From NCBI GenBank assembly GCA_011046015.1, contig DSBO01000208.1, positions 1-7,222 of the forward strand: 7,222 nt of DNA, in the 5' to 3' direction. Shown here piece by piece: positions 5,688 to 7,222 of this stretch. The position numbers and the translations under genes are program-made. The first letter of the stretch is position 1; the number at the start of each line of letters is the position of its first letter. Source of the stretch: Thioalkalivibrio sp. GTDB taxonomy: Bacteria > Pseudomonadota > Gammaproteobacteria > SpSt-1174. The notes under the pieces were generated by a model. That model was not told the origin of the DNA, did not search any database, and saw nothing but the letters and a program-made list of their open reading frames with translations.

Positions 5688-6608
5688 ATGAAACGATTTT
5701 CTCTGATTACCGCGATCGCCGTGCTGTGCATGGCCTTCGCTACCGCCCATGCACAGGACAAGTTCAAGCCCTTCGTGCTGGGTTCCGTGAGCAGCGGTGA
5801 TTTCGACCGCAAGATCAACGAAACCAAGGCGGCGCTGACGCAGCAGGGCTTTTCCATCGTCGGTGAGTACGCGCCTTATGCAAATGCCCATGTGATCGCC
5901 GTGACCAGCGATGAGCTCAAGCGTATTGCGGCGCAGACCGAGCGCGGTGGTTATGCCGTGGCGCAGCGTGTGTCGGTGACCCGGGTCGGCGACGACATCC
6001 AGGTGAGCTACGCGAACCCGCTGTATATCGAGCATGCCTACCAGCTGGGTGCCTCGATGGCGCCGGTGGCGCAGAAGCTGCAGACCGCGCTGGGCAAGCA
6101 GGAGGAGTTCGGTGCCAAGGGGCAGAGCGCGAAGGATCTGCGCAAGTATCACTACACCTTCGGCATGGAGTACTTCGACGACACCTACAAGCTGGCCAAG
6201 TACGGCTCGCATGCGGAGGCGGTAGCCGCGGTGGAGAAGGGTCTGTCCGCCGGTGAGCAGGGCATCACCAAGATCTATCGCGTCGAGGTCCCGGGCAAGC
6301 AGGTGACCGTGTTCGGCGTGGCCATGAAGGCTGGCCAGAGTCGTGACGAGAACATGGACGACAAGCACCAGATGGGTATCGTCGACTTCCAGGATCTGAA
6401 GGGGACGGCCTATCTTCCCTACGAGGTCATGGTCAAGGGTAACGAGGTGGAAGCCCTGCACATGCGCTTCCGCATGGCGGTGCACTTCCCCGACCTGAAG
6501 ATGATGGGTCAGAACAGCTTCATGAAGCTCATGAAGTCGCCGGATGCCATCCACAAGGCGCTGACCGAGGCCGTGGGTGGAAAGTACGAGACGAAGGGCG
6601 CCTGGTAA
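5688..6608 (+). CDS. Secreted protein with two DUF302-like halves, function unknown
   Basis: This is a 306-residue protein with a Sec signal peptide (1-22, basic MKR, hydrophobic core, cleavage after AHA), so it is periplasmic or secreted. Residues about 30-120 look like a DUF302 domain: a helix (FDRKINETKAALTQQGF, 39-55), strands, then VSVTRVGDDIQVSYANPLY at 95-113. Residues about 165-270 repeat the pattern: helix (HAEAVAAVEKGL, 175-186), strands IYRVEVPGKQVTVFGVAM (196-213), then LPYEVMVKGNEVEALHMRF (243-261). A tandem duplication is therefore likely. There are no cysteines in the mature chain, no obvious metal-site motif, and no membrane segment apart from the signal. DUF302 itself is uncharacterised. 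The gene stands alone between two terminators. The similarity was judged by eye, and I do not recognise a named family for the whole protein. Confidence 0.75.
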   Translation: MKRFSLITAIAVLCMAFATAHAQDKFKPFVLGSVSSGDFDRKINETKAALTQQGFSIVGEYAPYANAHVIAVTSDELKRIAAQTERGGYAVAQRVSVTRVGDDIQVSYANPLYIEHAYQLGASMAPVAQKLQTALGKQEEFGAKGQSAKDLRKYHYTFGMEYFDDTYKLAKYGSHAEAVAAVEKGLSAGEQGITKIYRVEVPGKQVTVFGVAMKAGQSRDENMDDKHQMGIVDFQDLKGTAYLPYEVMVKGNEVEALHMRFRMAVHFPDLKMMGQNSFMKLMKSPDAIHKALTEAVGGKYETKGAW

Positions 6609-6636
6609 CCGACCGGCGTCACTGACGGGTACCTGT

Positions 6637-6665
6637 AAACCCCGGCCTTGCCGGGGTTTTTTTTT
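6637..6665 (+). terminator. Rho-independent terminator after the secreted protein gene
   Basis: AAACCCCGGC and GCCGGGGTTT form a perfect 10-bp stem around a CTT loop. The T-run continues to nine bases (6657-6665), making a textbook strong terminator 28 bp past the stop codon. Confidence 0.93.
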
Positions 6666-6718
6666 GCCATTCCATCGGGGAGAATAACCGCACACCCGCA
6701 TTCGGAAACGGCGCTGCC

Positions 6719-7144
6719 ATGAAATCAATCAAGGTCACGAACCTCGGCGAGATACGCAACGAGCTGAACAAGTACAAGAAGGGCAAGAAGTTCGACATTC
6801 ACCAGTTCAACCAGATTGCCCGTCTGGCCTGGCTCGGCAAGATCGTCATGCAGCCGCTGGACCCCGAAGATCCGGACACCAAGTCCTTCCTGTTGTACGT
6901 CGATTACCCGGACGCTCTGGCAGAGCACATCCTCGATACCGACCAGGAGCTGATGGGCCAGATGCACATCGTGGACGCCCAGCAGGGCGAGGCGCTGATC
7001 GAGATTCTGCGTTCCGGTGTGGAGGAGCGGGCGAAGATGTACGAGGAGCTTCGCCGTAACGATTTCTACTTCCGCCACTTCTACAAGCCCAAGCCGGGCG
7101 AGAAGGCGGGCGACAAGCCGCAGGCGGACGACGGCGACGCCTGA
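6719..7144 (+). CDS. Small uncharacterised cytoplasmic protein
   Basis: This is a 141-residue protein that I do not recognise. The first 24 residues are lysine-rich and helical (NELNKYKKGKKFD, 14-26). The middle has a strand-like segment (KSFLLYVDYPDAL, 55-67) and a long charged helix (GEALIEILRSGVEERAKMYEELR, 90-112). Then come aromatic residues DFYFRHFYKP (115-124) and a disordered Lys/Asp/Pro tail. No signal peptide, membrane segment or cysteine is present. The start has only a weak purine stretch, GGAA at 6704-6707, but codon use matches the GC-rich neighbours and the frame fills the space after the terminator. A possible next gene starts 7 bp after the stop, suggesting an operon running out of the window. 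Promoter elements are not clear in 6666-6718. Confidence 0.75.
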   Translation: MKSIKVTNLGEIRNELNKYKKGKKFDIHQFNQIARLAWLGKIVMQPLDPEDPDTKSFLLYVDYPDALAEHILDTDQELMGQMHIVDAQQGEALIEILRSGVEERAKMYEELRRNDFYFRHFYKPKPGEKAGDKPQADDGDA

Positions 7145-7151
7145 TCCGGCC

Positions 7152-7222
7152 GTGGCCGACACGCCCGCGCGCTGGATCGTCCTCGATCCGCTGGATCCGC
7201 TCGCGCTGCACGCCACCTACAA
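7152..7222 (+). CDS. Possible start of a downstream gene (partial)
   Basis: A frame opening with GTG at 7152 reads MADTPARWIVLDPLDPLAL and stays open to the window edge. It begins 7 bp after the preceding stop, has GC-rich codon use like its neighbours, and lacks a clear ribosome-binding site. About 23 residues are too few to name a family. It could be chance, since stop codons are rare in such GC-rich DNA. Confidence 0.4.
   Translation, partial: MADTPARWIVLDPLDPLALHATY

Noticed and set aside
5688..5753. Cys14 of the secreted protein as a lipobox (lipoprotein anchor)
   Set aside because: The residues before it (AVL) do not fit a lipobox, it lies inside the hydrophobic core, and a standard AHA cleavage site follows at 20-22.
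5664..6728. Minus-strand frame of 354 codons opposite the secreted DUF302-like gene
   Set aside because: It is a shadow of a gene with a clear signal peptide and ribosome-binding site. The antisense product is His/Leu/Arg-rich and crosses a strong terminator.

Overview
The window is GC-rich, densely coded DNA. Its gene content points to a Gram-negative proteobacterium, most likely a gammaproteobacterial sulfur oxidiser of the Thioalkalivibrio/Ectothiorhodospiraceae kind. This assignment is inference: it rests on the first gene set, a FadL-type outer-membrane protein, Sec signal peptides and rho-independent terminators. All supported genes are on the + strand.

Region 1 (1-3522) is the 3' part of an operon for non-canonical lipoate assembly. 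The tail of an unidentified upstream gene overlaps the start of a lipoate:protein ligase of the sLpl(AB) type by ATGA. Next come an FAD-dependent, geranylgeranyl-reductase-like oxidoreductase (LipT) and a LipS-type radical-SAM lipoyl synthase, and a strong terminator closes the unit. In established knowledge this set (sLpl, LipT and the LipS1/LipS2 pair) loads octanoate onto the lipoate-binding protein LbpA and inserts two sulfurs, serving the cytoplasmic sHdr-LbpA sulfur-oxidation pathway. Only one LipS gene is inside the window. LbpA and sHdr are not seen.

Region 2 (3523-4163) is a long gap with no convincing gene. Its first part is GC-rich with short repeats and foldable inverted repeats. 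Its second part is visibly more AT-rich and carries at least five dyad-symmetric elements in about 190 bp, the last a near-perfect 18-bp palindrome just before the ribosome-binding site of the next gene.

Region 3 (4164-5504) is one FadL/OmpP1-family outer-membrane channel gene with its own terminator. Region 4 (5505-5687) is a short gap containing a second, independent terminator preceded by an (ARN)-repeat A-rich linker and a small hairpin, the architecture of an Hfq-dependent class II-like small RNA. Region 5 (5688-6665) is a secreted protein built of two DUF302-like halves, ending at a third strong terminator after the lipoate cluster. Region 6 (6719-7222) is a small uncharacterised cytoplasmic protein followed closely by the possible start of another gene that runs off the end.

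The lipoate genes form a clear functional unit. The FadL gene, the putative sRNA and the secreted DUF302-like protein are separated by terminators, so each appears to be its own transcription unit. Any link between them and sulfur metabolism is conjecture.
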